From: Planotetraspora silvatica
Lineage (GTDB): Bacteria; Actinomycetota; Actinomycetes; Streptosporangiales; Streptosporangiaceae
Direction: 5' to 3'
Assembly (NCBI RefSeq): GCF_016863315.1
Contig: NZ_BOOQ01000055.1
Span: 1 to 64,000 of the forward strand
DNA: 64,000 nucleotides
The notes beneath the pieces were generated by a model. That model saw only the letters and a program-made list of their open reading frames with translations. It was not told where the DNA came from and did not search any database. The translations under genes were made by a program, and so were the position numbers. Every line of letters starts with the position of its first letter. Within the stretch, counting starts at the first letter, position 1. This document shows, one piece after another, positions 16,699 to 25,878 of the stretch.

Positions 16699-19461
16699 AT
16701 GTCCAGCGAATCCGCTAAAACGGCACTTTTCGGGCGCGATCCGGAGATCGCCCGGCTCTCCGGCCTCCTCCGCGGACTTCGCGACGGAGGCGGTTCACTG
16801 GTCGTCCGCGGCGAGCCCGGCATCGGCAAGTCCGCACTGCTCACCGCGGCTGCGGACGCCGGCCGGGACGCCGGGCTGCGGGTGCTGTCCACGGCCGGAA
16901 CGCAGGCCGAGTTCCATCTCCCGTACGCGGGGCTGCACCGCCTGCTGCATCCCGCCCGGCTGGACGACGGGGCGCTGCCCGATCCGCAGCGGCGCGCGCT
17001 GGCGGCCGCGCTGGGGCTCATCGACGCTCCCGTCCCCGATCTGTACCTGGTCGCGCTCGCCACGCTCAACCTGCTGATGGAGGCGGCGAGCCGGACTCCG
17101 CTGCTGGTGCTCGCCGACGACGGCCAGTGGCTCGACCCGCCCACCGCAGGGGTGCTGTCCTTCGTCGCCCGGCGACTGGAGGCCGAGCCGGTGGCGCTGC
17201 TCGCCACGCTGCGCGACGGCGTGCCCTGCGCGCTGGCCGAGGCCGGGCTGCCCGAACTCGTGCTGGGGCCGCTGCCGGACGCGGCCGCGGCGCGCCTGCT
17301 CGACGCGCGCGCCCCCGGCATGGATCCGCGGACCCGGCGGCGACTGCTCGACGAGGGCGCCGGCAACCCGCTCGCGCTGGTGGAACTGACCGGCGAATGG
17401 CGCGACCAGGGGGCCGGCCTGCTCTCCTCGCCGTGGCTGCCGCTGAGCGAGCGGCTGGAGCGCGCCTTCGGCGCCCGGCTGGGTGACCTGCCCGCCGCCA
17501 CGCGAGCTCTGCTGCTCGTCGCGGCCCTCGACGACGGCACCGCACTGGAGGAGGCGATCGCGGCCGCCGCCGTCGTCACCGCCGGGCCTGTCGCGCACCA
17601 CGACCTGGCGCCGGGGATTCGCGCCGGACTGATCGAGCCGGACGCCGCCCAGATCCGGTTCCGGCACCCGCTCATGCGCTCAGCGATCTACCAGGCCGCG
17701 ACGCTGCCGCAGCGCCGCGCGGGCCATGCCGCACTCGCCGAGGCGCTCGCCCAGCAGAGTGGCGAACACGCCGCCGACCGCCGGATCTGGCACCGCGCGT
17801 CCGCCGCAGCCCGGCCCGACGACGAGATCGCGGCCGAGCTGGACACCATGGCCGCCCGCGTCGCGCAGCGTGGCGCCCCGACCGAGGCGGTGACCGCGCT
17901 GGAGCAGGCGGCCAAGCTCACCGAGGACGCGCGCCGGCGGGCCGACCGGCTGCTCCGGGCGGCGGACCAGGCCGTCGAGCTGGGTGGCCGCGACGTCGTC
18001 GTACGACTGCTGCGCCAGACCGAACTGCTGCCGCTCACCTCCCGGCAGCAGGCCCAGCTGCGGTGGATCCGGGGCACCCTCAACGACGGTTCGGACGGCC
18101 GGGCGACCGGCCCGCAGGAGCTCGCCGCCCTCGCCGAGTCGGTCGCCGCCGACGGCCGGCCCGAGGAGGCGCTGCGCATCCTGTGGAGCGCCGCGCTGCA
18201 GTGCTTCTGGATCGAGCCGGGCGCCGAGGCGCGCCGCCGGATCGTCGCGGCCGCCGAAAGCCTGCCGGTGCCGGCCGCGAACCCGCTGCTGCTGGCGATC
18301 CTCGCGTACGCCGCGCCGCTCGACCGCGGCGCCGTGGTCATCGACGGGCTGCGGGAGCTGTCCACGCAGCCCGTCATCGACCCGCAGGCGGCCCGGCTGC
18401 TGGGCTCCGCGGCGGTACTCGTCGGGGCGTTCGAGCAGGTGGAGAGCTTCTCCGCGGCGGCGCTGCCCGGGCTGCGCGCCCAGGGACGGCTCTACCTGCT
18501 CACCCGCTCCCTCGCCCAGCAGGCGTGGAGCGCGGTGCACCGGACCAACCTGAACGTGGCGATCCCGGCCGCCGAAGAGGCGGCCCGGCTCGCCCTCGAG
18601 ACGGACCAGCCGCAGATGTACGGCACCGCCGTGTCCACCCAGGCGATGCTCGCGGCGCTGCGCGGCGAACCGGACCGCGCTCGGGAGCTCGCGGCGCGGG
18701 CCGAGGCGATGAGCGTCGCCGCCGGGGTGCGGCCGGTGCTCGCCACCGTGCAGATGGCCCGCGGCCTGGCAGCGCTGGGCGAAGGCCGGCACGCGGAGGC
18801 GTACGAGCACCTGCGCCGTCTGCACGACCCCGCCGATCCGTCGTACCAGCTCGCGCTGCGCTGCTATGTGGCGGCCGCGTTCGCCGACGCCGCCGCCGGG
18901 AGTGGTAACGCCGGCGCGGCGCGGACGGTGCTGCGCGAGCTGGAGGAGGTGGCGCGGACGACGCCCGCGCCTGCACTGCACGTGGGCCTGCCGCTCGCCC
19001 GGGCGCTGCTCGCCGACCCCGCGGACGCACGGGCCCGGTTCGCCGACGCGCTCGCCGCCGACCATGCCCGCTGGCCGTTCGCCCGGGCGTACGTGCAGGT
19101 GGCCTACGGCGAGTGGCTGCTCGACCAGGGCGATCCCGGCTCGGCCAGGCCGCTGCTGCGCACCGCCCGCGACACGTTCGACGCGCTTGGCGTCGTGCCG
19201 TGGAGCGACCGCGCCCGGCGCGGACTCCGCGCCTGCGGGGAGGCCAGTGCCGACCGCGTCCTGGCGGCCCGCGACAAGCTCACCCCGGTGGAGCTGCACA
19301 TCGCCCGGCTCGCCGCCGAGGGTCTGTCCGACGAGGAGATCGGCGAGCAGGTCTACCTGTCCCGCCGGACGGTCGGCGCACACCTGGCGCAGCTGCTGCC
19401 CAAGCTCGGCATCGGCTCCCGGGCGGACCTGCCCGCCCTCCGCCGGGAACGGGCGGACTGA
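16699..19461 (+). CDS. LAL-type LuxR-family regulator with AAA ATPase domain
   Basis: 920 residues from the ATG at 16699, where the domain pattern begins (ALFGRDPEIARL); the frame is open further upstream but only as antisense to the other LAL. Walker A is RGEPGIGKSALL, Walker B is LLVLADDGQWLD, and the LuxR helix-turn-helix is at the C-terminus (LTPVELHIARLAAEGLSDEEI and YLSRRTVGAHLAQL, in pieces). It is divergent from the other LAL, with both starts in a 90-nt intergenic; a shared regulatory region is likely. An AGGAG lies about 12 nt before the start, a weak spacing. Confidence 0.9.
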   Translation: MSSESAKTALFGRDPEIARLSGLLRGLRDGGGSLVVRGEPGIGKSALLTAAADAGRDAGLRVLSTAGTQAEFHLPYAGLHRLLHPARLDDGALPDPQRRALAAALGLIDAPVPDLYLVALATLNLLMEAASRTPLLVLADDGQWLDPPTAGVLSFVARRLEAEPVALLATLRDGVPCALAEAGLPELVLGPLPDAAAARLLDARAPGMDPRTRRRLLDEGAGNPLALVELTGEWRDQGAGLLSSPWLPLSERLERAFGARLGDLPAATRALLLVAALDDGTALEEAIAAAAVVTAGPVAHHDLAPGIRAGLIEPDAAQIRFRHPLMRSAIYQAATLPQRRAGHAALAEALAQQSGEHAADRRIWHRASAAARPDDEIAAELDTMAARVAQRGAPTEAVTALEQAAKLTEDARRRADRLLRAADQAVELGGRDVVVRLLRQTELLPLTSRQQAQLRWIRGTLNDGSDGRATGPQELAALAESVAADGRPEEALRILWSAALQCFWIEPGAEARRRIVAAAESLPVPAANPLLLAILAYAAPLDRGAVVIDGLRELSTQPVIDPQAARLLGSAAVLVGAFEQVESFSAAALPGLRAQGRLYLLTRSLAQQAWSAVHRTNLNVAIPAAEEAARLALETDQPQMYGTAVSTQAMLAALRGEPDRARELAARAEAMSVAAGVRPVLATVQMARGLAALGEGRHAEAYEHLRRLHDPADPSYQLALRCYVAAAFADAAAGSGNAGAARTVLRELEEVARTTPAPALHVGLPLARALLADPADARARFADALAADHARWPFARAYVQVAYGEWLLDQGDPGSARPLLRTARDTFDALGVVPWSDRARRGLRACGEASADRVLAARDKLTPVELHIARLAAEGLSDEEIGEQVYLSRRTVGAHLAQLLPKLGIGSRADLPALRRERAD

Positions 19462-19487
19462 CCCGCGCCGGCGGCAAAGGGCGGTGT

Positions 19488-19691
19488 TCAAGGTGCAAGT
19501 TCACCCTTGAGCAGCGCCGCCAACTCTGACGGCATCGACAGGAACGGGCTGTGGGAGGAATCCAGGCGATGCACCCGCTCCGCCCGCTGAGCCATCGCCT
19601 CCTGAGCGAACGGGGGGATGGCGTTGTCCGCCGTGCAGATGATGTAAGTGCCGGCAATGGTGGGCCAGGCTGCCCTGGAGACCGGTCCGGT
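19488..19691 (-). pseudogene. 3' remnant of an alpha/beta hydrolase
   Basis: About 67 codons match the C-terminus of SalR-like alpha/beta hydrolases: YIICTADNAIPPFAQEAMA (acid-bearing strand) and RVHRLDSSHSPFLSMP (His-bearing loop), ending ELAALLKGEL. The nucleophile elbow and N-terminal two-thirds are absent; the open frame upstream (to 19769) does not look like hydrolase. It is a second decayed hydrolase end flanking the LAL block. Confidence 0.65.
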
Positions 19692-19914
19692 CTGCGAGGA
19701 GTACGTCAAGCCGCCAAGTGCTACGACGCACGATCCGGTTCGAATGTTCCTCAGACCCTGGGATGTCACCGGACTACGGCGGGAATGGGCTGCGTCCTGG
19801 CGGCGCTTCCCAGCGGACCGCTGACCAAAGGGCGTGTCTCGGCAGATGCGCTCGCGGGTCTGCGCGGTCAGCGCCCCAGCGGCGGACTCGCGTCGCGCGA
19901 TCTAGGATCGGGTC

Positions 19915-20859
19915 ATGCCCTTGACCGCGAACGACGTCGACCGGTTCGAGGCCTCCAGACCGCGACTGGAGGCCATCGCCTACCGCCTCCTCGGCTCCGC
20001 CGGGGAGGCCGAGGACGCCGTGCAGGAGACGTTCCTGCGCTGGCAGGCCGCCGACATCGACCGCATCGAGGTCCCCGAGGCCTGGCTGACGAAGGTCCTC
20101 ACCAACCTGTGCCTCAACCAGCTCACCTCCGCGCGGGCGCGCCGCGAGACCTATGTGGGCCAATGGCTTCCCGAGCCGCTGCTCGCCGGGGACCCGATGC
20201 TCGGTCCGGCCGACACCGCCGAGCAGCGCGAATCGGTCTCGTACGCGGTCCTCACCCTCATGGCGCGCCTCTCCCCCAACGAGCGGGCGGTGTACGTGCT
20301 GCGGGAGGCCTTCGACTACCCGCACCGGGAGATCGCCGAGATCCTCGACATCACCGAGGCCGCCAGCCAGCAGATCTTCCACCGCGCCAAGAAGCACGTC
20401 GCGGCCGGCAAGGCCCGCACCGAGGTCGACGAGGCAGCCGCCCGGCGGATCGTCGAGGAATTCCTGGCGGCCGCCACCAGCGGCCAGATCGAGCCGCTCG
20501 TGCGCCTGCTCACCGAGGACGCCATCTCGATCGGTGACGGCGGCGGGAAGATCCCGGCCGTCGCCAAGGCGATCGAGGGCGCCGTCGCGGTCGCGAGGTT
20601 CCTGAGGGGCCTGTTCAAACCCGGCGAGGCCAAGCGCGCCCTGGCCGGCGGCGCGCCCGAGGTCTATGTCTGGACCGCCAACGGCGACCCCGCCGTCGTG
20701 GCCGTCGTGGACGGCCGGGTCGTCGGCGTCATGTGCCTGGAGGTCACCGCCGGGGGCATCTCCGCGGTCCACAACCAGGTCAACCCCGACAAGCTCGAAC
20801 GCGCGACCGCGCATTGGGCGGCCGCCGACCACGGGAAGCCCTTGTTCAACGCCTTCTAG
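19915..20859 (+). CDS. ECF41-group RNA polymerase sigma factor with C-terminal SnoaL-like domain
   Basis: 314 residues. Sigma region 2 (AYRLLGSAGEAEDAVQETFLRW in pieces) and region 4 (LSPNERAVYVLREAFDYPHREIAEIL in pieces) are followed by a SnoaL-like C-terminal domain of about 115 residues. The ECF41 hallmarks are present: WLPEP in the linker at residues 84-88, DGGGK at 208-212, and NPDKL at 290-294. In this group the C-terminal domain replaces a separate anti-sigma factor and modulates activity. The partner gene is normally a carboxymuconolactone decarboxylase, oxidoreductase or epimerase; here a FAD/NAD oxidoreductase begins 94 nt downstream, on the same strand. Confidence 0.9.
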   Translation: MPLTANDVDRFEASRPRLEAIAYRLLGSAGEAEDAVQETFLRWQAADIDRIEVPEAWLTKVLTNLCLNQLTSARARRETYVGQWLPEPLLAGDPMLGPADTAEQRESVSYAVLTLMARLSPNERAVYVLREAFDYPHREIAEILDITEAASQQIFHRAKKHVAAGKARTEVDEAAARRIVEEFLAAATSGQIEPLVRLLTEDAISIGDGGGKIPAVAKAIEGAVAVARFLRGLFKPGEAKRALAGGAPEVYVWTANGDPAVVAVVDGRVVGVMCLEVTAGGISAVHNQVNPDKLERATAHWAAADHGKPLFNAF

Positions 20860-20952
20860 CCACTGTGTGAGGTGCTTCACATCGCGTTCCTGTCAGGAAA
20901 CGGCGGGCCGCCCGGTTCAAGGGGCAAACCCGCGCAAGACAGGAGCAAGGGA

Positions 20953-22149
20953 ATGCAGCACCGCATCGTCGTCCTCGGGGCCGGATACGCCGGAGCCATC
21001 GCCGCCGGCCGCCTCGCCAAGCGGCTCCGCCGCGAGGACGTCGCCATCACCCTCGTCAACGCCGAGCCCGACTTCGTCGAACGCGTCCGCATGCATCAGC
21101 TGGCGACCGGCCAGGACCTCACGCCCCGGCCATTCAGCGAGATGTTCGCGGGCACCGGCGTCGAACTGAGGCTCGCGAAGGTCACCGGCGTCGACGTCGA
21201 CCACAAGACCGTCGCCGTCAACGACGCGAACGGCGCCGAAGAACTCGCCTACGACACGCTCGTCTACGCCCTCGGCAGCGGCTGGAACGCCCAAGGCGTC
21301 CCCGGGACCGCCGAGCACGCCTATGAGATCGCCGGCCGCCCCGGAGCACTCCGGCTGCGCGAGCGCCTGGCCCGCCTCGACGGCGGGCAGACCGTGGTCG
21401 TCGTCGGCGGCGGCCTCACCGGCCTGGAGGCCGCGACCGAGATCGCCGAGGCCCGCCCGGACCTCAGCGTCGCCCTCGCCGCCCGCGGCGGCCTCGGCGA
21501 CTGGCTCTCGCCCAAGGGCCGCGAGCACCTGCGGAAGGTCTTCGGCAAGCTCGGGATCACCGCGCACGAGCACGCCGCCGTCACCGCCGTCGAAGCCGAC
21601 CGCGTCGCCACCGCCGACGGCACGGCCATCCCGGCCGCGGTCGCCGTGTGGACCACCGGCTTCGCGGTCCATCCGATCGCGAAGGCGACCGCCCTGGAGG
21701 TCACCGACACCGGCCAGATCGTGGTCGACGGGACCATGCGCTCGGTCTCGCACCCGGACGTGTACGCCGTCGGCGACGCGGCCATGGTGATGGGCCCCGG
21801 GGACAAACCGCTGCGGATGTCGTGCGCCTCAGGAACTCCGACCGCGTGGCAGGCCGCCGACGCGATTGCCGCGCGCCTGACCGGCGGGAAGCTCCCGAAC
21901 GTATCGATCCGCTACTTCAACCAGTGCATCTCGCTGGGCCGCAAGGAGGGCTTGATCCAGTACGTCACCGCCGACGACCGCGCCCTGCGGGCGGTCCTGA
22001 CCGGACGGCTCGCCGCCCTCTACAAGGAGCTGATCTGCAAGGGCGCCGCCTGGAGCGTCGCCAACCCGAGGCTCGGGCTGCCGACCCGGCGCCACCGCGT
22101 CACGCGGGAGCAGGCCGCGGGGGGCTCGGCCGTCCAGGCGACGGCGTAG
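20953..22149 (+). CDS. NDH-2-like FAD/NAD(P) oxidoreductase (ECF41 partner)
   Basis: 398 residues from the ATG at 20953, which follows an AGGAGCAAGGG Shine-Dalgarno. The N-terminal FAD motif is VVLGAGYAG, the NAD-binding motif is VVVGGGLTGLEAA, and the flavin-binding end is VYAVGDAA. It resembles type II NADH dehydrogenase-like flavoproteins but has no obvious C-terminal membrane helix. It is the expected 'COE' partner of the ECF41 sigma factor upstream. A TGTCA element (20891-20895) with a downstream GGTT at 20914 could be a weak sigma-dependent promoter. Confidence 0.87.
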   Translation: MQHRIVVLGAGYAGAIAAGRLAKRLRREDVAITLVNAEPDFVERVRMHQLATGQDLTPRPFSEMFAGTGVELRLAKVTGVDVDHKTVAVNDANGAEELAYDTLVYALGSGWNAQGVPGTAEHAYEIAGRPGALRLRERLARLDGGQTVVVVGGGLTGLEAATEIAEARPDLSVALAARGGLGDWLSPKGREHLRKVFGKLGITAHEHAAVTAVEADRVATADGTAIPAAVAVWTTGFAVHPIAKATALEVTDTGQIVVDGTMRSVSHPDVYAVGDAAMVMGPGDKPLRMSCASGTPTAWQAADAIAARLTGGKLPNVSIRYFNQCISLGRKEGLIQYVTADDRALRAVLTGRLAALYKELICKGAAWSVANPRLGLPTRRHRVTREQAAGGSAVQATA

Positions 22150-22314
22150 AGCACGAAGCGAAGCGAGCGCCCTCGAGGCTGCCGCGTCCCAGGCCGGCCC
22201 TAATCGTGAACACCCCCTGAAGATCCGAACTCCGTACAGGCCCCAGTCAGCGGGCGACGCCGGCCGATCTGATCGAGGTGGTCGAGCTGCAGAGCGGCCG
22301 CCCGTCTGCCTGAC

Positions 22315-23160
22315 TCACGCGGCCAACCTGGCGAGCACGGCCAGTCTGGCCAGAGCATCCGCGGACGGGCTGCCCGGCTGGGCCCGGCCGACGATGAGCT
22401 GCTGATCACGGGCGCTGTTGATCGTGAAAGACTCCGACCACAGGGTCATATCGCCCACTTCACGATGGTGCAGATGTTTCGACTCATGCGCCTTGACCCG
22501 CACGTCATGGCGGGCCCACAGGCGGCAGAAGTCGTCGCTTCCACGGCGGAGCTCCTCGATCAGCTCAAGCATGGAAGGGTCGTCACAAGCCGGTCCAGCG
22601 GCGGCACGCAGATTGGCGACCTTGGAACGGGCCTCGTTCTCCCAGTCTCGATAGAACTCGCGCCCGTCAGGGCTGAGGAAAGTCAGCCGCATGAGGTTGT
22701 CGCTGTCTCGCAACCCTCTGAACTGGGCGACTGCCAGCGGGTTCTTCGCCAGGACGTCGAATCGGCGGTTCACAATGAACCCGACGACGTGGTCCAGCTC
22801 CTCCAGGAACTGTGACACCTCGGCGCTGACGTAGTCGCTCCGATGGACGGGCATGTTCCGTCGGATTCGCGGGTCGGCGAGAGAGTGAAGATGATCGGCG
22901 GCTGCGGGCTCGAGCTGGAAGACACGTGCCAGAGCGGCGAGTACTTGATCAGACGGGTTACGCTCCCGGCCCTGCTCAAGGCGCATGTAGTAGTCGGTGC
23001 TGATGCTGGCCAGCGCTGCCACTTCTTCGCGGCGCAACCCCGAGGTCTTGCGGCGCGCAACGGTGCCGGCCAGCCCTGCCTGATCAGGCGTGATGAGCTG
23101 CCGTCGAGCGCGAAGGAACTCGCCCAGGTCGTTTCTGCTCATTCTCGTGACGGTAGGCAT
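22315..23160 (-). CDS. XRE-family regulator with MmyB-like ligand-binding domain
   Basis: 281 residues. The N-terminal helix-turn-helix has the actinobacterial pattern RARR...RRKTSGLRREEVAALA, STDYYMRLEQGRERNPSDQVL. The C-terminal part is an MmyB-like ligand-binding domain with the typical FIVNRRFDVLAKNPLA and MRLTFLSPDGREFYRDWE (in pieces). MmyB-type regulators bind fatty-acid-like ligands and usually repress or activate an adjacent SDR or oxidoreductase. The neighbouring oxidoreductase is convergent, so a direct target is not obvious. The start used is the ATG at 23160; an internal ATG at 23142 is also possible. Confidence 0.87.
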   Translation of the reverse strand: MPTVTRMSRNDLGEFLRARRQLITPDQAGLAGTVARRKTSGLRREEVAALASISTDYYMRLEQGRERNPSDQVLAALARVFQLEPAAADHLHSLADPRIRRNMPVHRSDYVSAEVSQFLEELDHVVGFIVNRRFDVLAKNPLAVAQFRGLRDSDNLMRLTFLSPDGREFYRDWENEARSKVANLRAAAGPACDDPSMLELIEELRRGSDDFCRLWARHDVRVKAHESKHLHHREVGDMTLWSESFTINSARDQQLIVGRAQPGSPSADALARLAVLARLAA

Positions 23161-23342
23161 CGTCCACCCGCGGGGCCACCCAGCTAGCTGGTATATCTCA
23201 GCCTGCCTGTTGCGAGCCGACCGGGTGGTGAGGGCGCGATCCCCGATGTTCCGTCAGCTACTGGTCGATCACGACCTATGCCGACGGGCGAAGAGGAGAG
23301 CCGCGGCGCCGCCCGTGAGCAACGCCCCGGCGATCACGCGGG

Positions 23343-25142
23343 TCAGCCGTCCATACCCGCCAGAACCAGGGCCAGGCGGGTTTCCCCGTCACCGCTCAGG
23401 CGGACGGGGACACCCCAGTCCTGCTGGTGGACGTGGCAGGCGGGATACTCGATGTCCGGGTCGTCGTCGCATGAGGCGGCCATCACCGACACATGGAGCA
23501 CCCCTTCGGCGACCTCGCCGTTGAGGACGAGATCCCGAAAGAGATCCGTGCCCTTGCCCTCGCCCTGGAGGAGCAACTCGGGCGGGGTGGAACCGACCAG
23601 CAGCCGGGTGGACGGCCCATAGCGCTCGTCCAGCTTCTGGCCGGCGGGGGCGGTGAAGACCACGTCCAGTCGCACGGCCCCCGGCGCCACAGCGGTGGCG
23701 GGCCGCTGGGTGCGGTGAGCCGCGCCCTCGACTCGTACGGACTCCTCCGGCAGCCGAAGCCTGGTCAGCCGGTGCCGGGCGGACTCCACGACGACGATGT
23801 CCGCGCCGTCCAGCACCGCGCCGGAGGGCTCGCGCAGATCGGTGGCGAGCGTGGTGACCTCGCCGGCCACCGGGTCGAAACGGCGCAGCGCGTGGTTGTA
23901 GGTGTCGCTCACGGCGACCGAGCCGTCAGGCAGTGCGGTCACACCCAGCGGGTGCTGCAGCAGCGCCTGTCCGGCCGCGCCGTCCCGGTGCCCGAAGTCG
24001 AACAGGCCGCGGCCGACGGCCGTACGGACCGTGTAACCGTCACCGTCCCGCTCCACCCAGCGCAGCGCGCTGGTCTCGGAGTCCGCGACCCACAGCCGGT
24101 CGCCGGCGGCCGCGAGACCGGACGGCTGGGCGAACCACGCGTCGGCCGCCGGGCCGTCGGCCAGTCCCTCATTGCTCGTCCCGGCCGCGAGTCCCACCGT
24201 CCCGGCCTGCGGGTCGTACGTCCACAACTGGTGGACGCCCGCCATCGCGATCCACACCTTGCCGTCCCACCAGGCGACGTCCCACGGCGAGGACAGGTCC
24301 ACTTCCAGGGCCGGCCCCGCCGTCGGCGAACCCTGCCACCACTGCCGCCCGGTGCCGGCGACGGTCTCGATCGCGCCGTCCGCCGGGTCGTACGTCCGCA
24401 GCCGGTGGTTGACCGTGTCAGCGACGATCACCTTTCCGTCCGGAAGCAGCGCCAGCCCCTGCGGCTCGTTGAAGTCACCCGGCTCGCCGATCCGCCGCAC
24501 GACGGTCTCGGCGTCCGCCTCCAGCTCCACGAGCTGATGCCGGGTCGAGTCCGACACGAGCAGGTTGCCGGACGGCAGCCGCAGCGCCTTCCCCGGGAAC
24601 CGCAGATCCGTCGCCACCGGTTCCGGCGGCACATACGGGCCGTCTCCGCGCCGCAGAGTCCCCTTGGCGCCGTGCTCGGCCTCCAGTTGCGCGACGAGCA
24701 CCTCCAGCGCGTGCGCGTGGCCCTCCCCGGAATGCTGGGCGACGATGTACCCCTCGGGGTCGATCACGGTCAGCGTGGGCCAGGCGCGCACCGCGTACTG
24801 CTTCCAGGTGACCAGGTCGGGATCGTCCAGCACGGGGTGGCGCACCCCGTAGCGCTCCACCGCGTCGACCACCGACTGGTGCTCCGCCTCGTGCACGAAC
24901 TTCGGCGAGTGCACGCCGACGATCACGACGGTGTCGCGGTGCTTCTCCTCCAGCTCGCGCAGTTCGTCCAGGACGTGCAGGCAGTTGATGCAGCAGAAGG
25001 TCCAGAAATCAACGATGACGATGGATCCCCGCAGGTCGGAGAGAGTCAGCTCTTTGCCGCCGGTGTTCAGCCAGCCGCCCTTGCCTATCAGCTCGGGAGC
25101 CCGGAGCCGGGCACGGCGGGGAGCGGGTGCCGCGTCGTTCAT
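23343..25142 (-). CDS. Thioredoxin-NHL repeat protein
   Basis: 599 residues from the ATG at 25142 (a GTG at 25166 is the alternative). The N-terminal thioredoxin-like domain has the redox segment WTFCCINCLHVL around residues 45-56 and the cis-Pro neighbourhood AWPTLTVIDPEG. The C-terminal part has at least five NHL-type repeats with G-x-V-x-V-x-D-(T/S)-x-N-H-R pattern (KVIVADTVNHRL, SVAVSDTYNHALRRFD), forming a propeller. A final beta-rich region (residues about 500-599) closes it. This architecture is widespread in actinobacteria as a cytoplasmic redox protein with no defined partner. No signal peptide is visible. Confidence 0.9.
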   Translation of the reverse strand: MNDAAPAPRRARLRAPELIGKGGWLNTGGKELTLSDLRGSIVIVDFWTFCCINCLHVLDELRELEEKHRDTVVIVGVHSPKFVHEAEHQSVVDAVERYGVRHPVLDDPDLVTWKQYAVRAWPTLTVIDPEGYIVAQHSGEGHAHALEVLVAQLEAEHGAKGTLRRGDGPYVPPEPVATDLRFPGKALRLPSGNLLVSDSTRHQLVELEADAETVVRRIGEPGDFNEPQGLALLPDGKVIVADTVNHRLRTYDPADGAIETVAGTGRQWWQGSPTAGPALEVDLSSPWDVAWWDGKVWIAMAGVHQLWTYDPQAGTVGLAAGTSNEGLADGPAADAWFAQPSGLAAAGDRLWVADSETSALRWVERDGDGYTVRTAVGRGLFDFGHRDGAAGQALLQHPLGVTALPDGSVAVSDTYNHALRRFDPVAGEVTTLATDLREPSGAVLDGADIVVVESARHRLTRLRLPEESVRVEGAAHRTQRPATAVAPGAVRLDVVFTAPAGQKLDERYGPSTRLLVGSTPPELLLQGEGKGTDLFRDLVLNGEVAEGVLHVSVMAASCDDDPDIEYPACHVHQQDWGVPVRLSGDGETRLALVLAGMDG

Positions 25143-25251
25143 GACGCAAGGATGCCATTCGCACACGACCGTTCGACCACGCCGGGGGTCGGCTTGCTCG
25201 TGACCATGCCGTTCGAGTGACCGGTGCGGACGGCGGACACCGTCCCTGTCG

Positions 25252-25797
25252 TCATTCGGTTGAGGGGTGTCCGGCCGGGGGTTGGTGTTCGGAAGCCCAT
25301 CGAGCCCAGTCGGCGAGGGCCTGCGAGAGGCGGACGGCGGCTTCGATGGTCACCCGCATCGACTGCACCGGAGGGGCGGTGCCGAATTCGCCGCGGTCCT
25401 TGCGCTCGGCGTAGGCACTGTATTGCTCGGCCATACCCGAGTAGAACTCGACCTCCCGGCGCAGATGCCTGTCCAGGTCGTCGGGTTCCATCAGCCAGAA
25501 GAACAGGGACCGCAGAAGGGGCTGGAGACGCATGGTGTGGTCGACGTCGCCTTCGGCCAGCCATCGCCGGATCTCGGCCACCCCGGATTCGGTGATCCGA
25601 TAGGCCGTACGGCGTCGCGGGCCCTCGCTGTCGACCTCGATCAACCCGTCGTCGGCAAGTCGCCGCAGCTCGGCGTAGATCTTGGGGTGCTGGGCGGGCC
25701 AGATCCGCCCGAGCACCTCCTGGAAGCGGCGGGCGAGGTCGTAACCGCTGGCCGGCCCCTCGGCCAGGAGGCCGAGCAATCCGTAGCGCAGCGACAT
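25252..25797 (-). CDS. PadR-family transcriptional regulator
   Basis: 181 residues from the ATG at 25797, which follows AAGGAGG by 6 nt; the longer frame to 25854 is excluded. The winged helix is clear (LRYGLLGLLAEGPASGYDL, PKIYAELRRLADDGLIEV, RRRTAYRITESG in pieces), and the C-terminal helical dimerisation domain (LRREVEFYSGMAEQY) is complete. PadR proteins are local repressors of detoxification genes. The divergent gap to the SDR gene holds two tandem ATGT-N8-ACAT-type operators. Confidence 0.92.
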   Translation of the reverse strand: MSLRYGLLGLLAEGPASGYDLARRFQEVLGRIWPAQHPKIYAELRRLADDGLIEVDSEGPRRRTAYRITESGVAEIRRWLAEGDVDHTMRLQPLLRSLFFWLMEPDDLDRHLRREVEFYSGMAEQYSAYAERKDRGEFGTAPPVQSMRVTIEAAVRLSQALADWARWASEHQPPAGHPSTE

Positions 25798-25847
25798 CGC
25801 CGCCTCCTTGTCCGTGCCGACCGCCCTGGCCGGCCCCAGGACACATC

Positions 25848-25878
25848 TTGACATGTCCGATGGTCCATGTGATTACAT
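25848..25878 (+). promoter_or_regulatory. Promoter of the SDR gene with consensus -35
   Basis: A perfect TTGACA at 25848-25853 stands upstream of the SDR gene. The best -10 lies around 25872-25878 (ATTACAT), at 18-19 nt spacing. Both elements are overlapped by the PadR-type operators at 25851-25870 and 25875-25894, which fits repression by steric block. Confidence 0.55.
25851..25870. promoter_or_regulatory. PadR-type operator 1
   Basis: ACATGT-ccgatggt-CCATGT: matches the PadR box ATGT-N8-ACAT apart from one base in the right arm. Its centre is 24 bp from that of operator 2, about two helical turns, so two dimers could bind on one face. Confidence 0.6.

Noticed and set aside
9540-19461. LAL regulators and hydrolases as part of an antibiotic biosynthesis cluster
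   Set aside because: No PKS, NRPS, terpene synthase, glycosyltransferase or carrier protein gene was seen around them.
17680-19491. 603-residue minus-strand open frame
   Set aside because: Antisense to the second LAL; no recognisable domain.
19764-19796. TGTCACC...CGTC element resembling the ECF41 promoter
   Set aside because: The spacing is 22 nt instead of about 16, so it does not fit the described ECF41 promoter.
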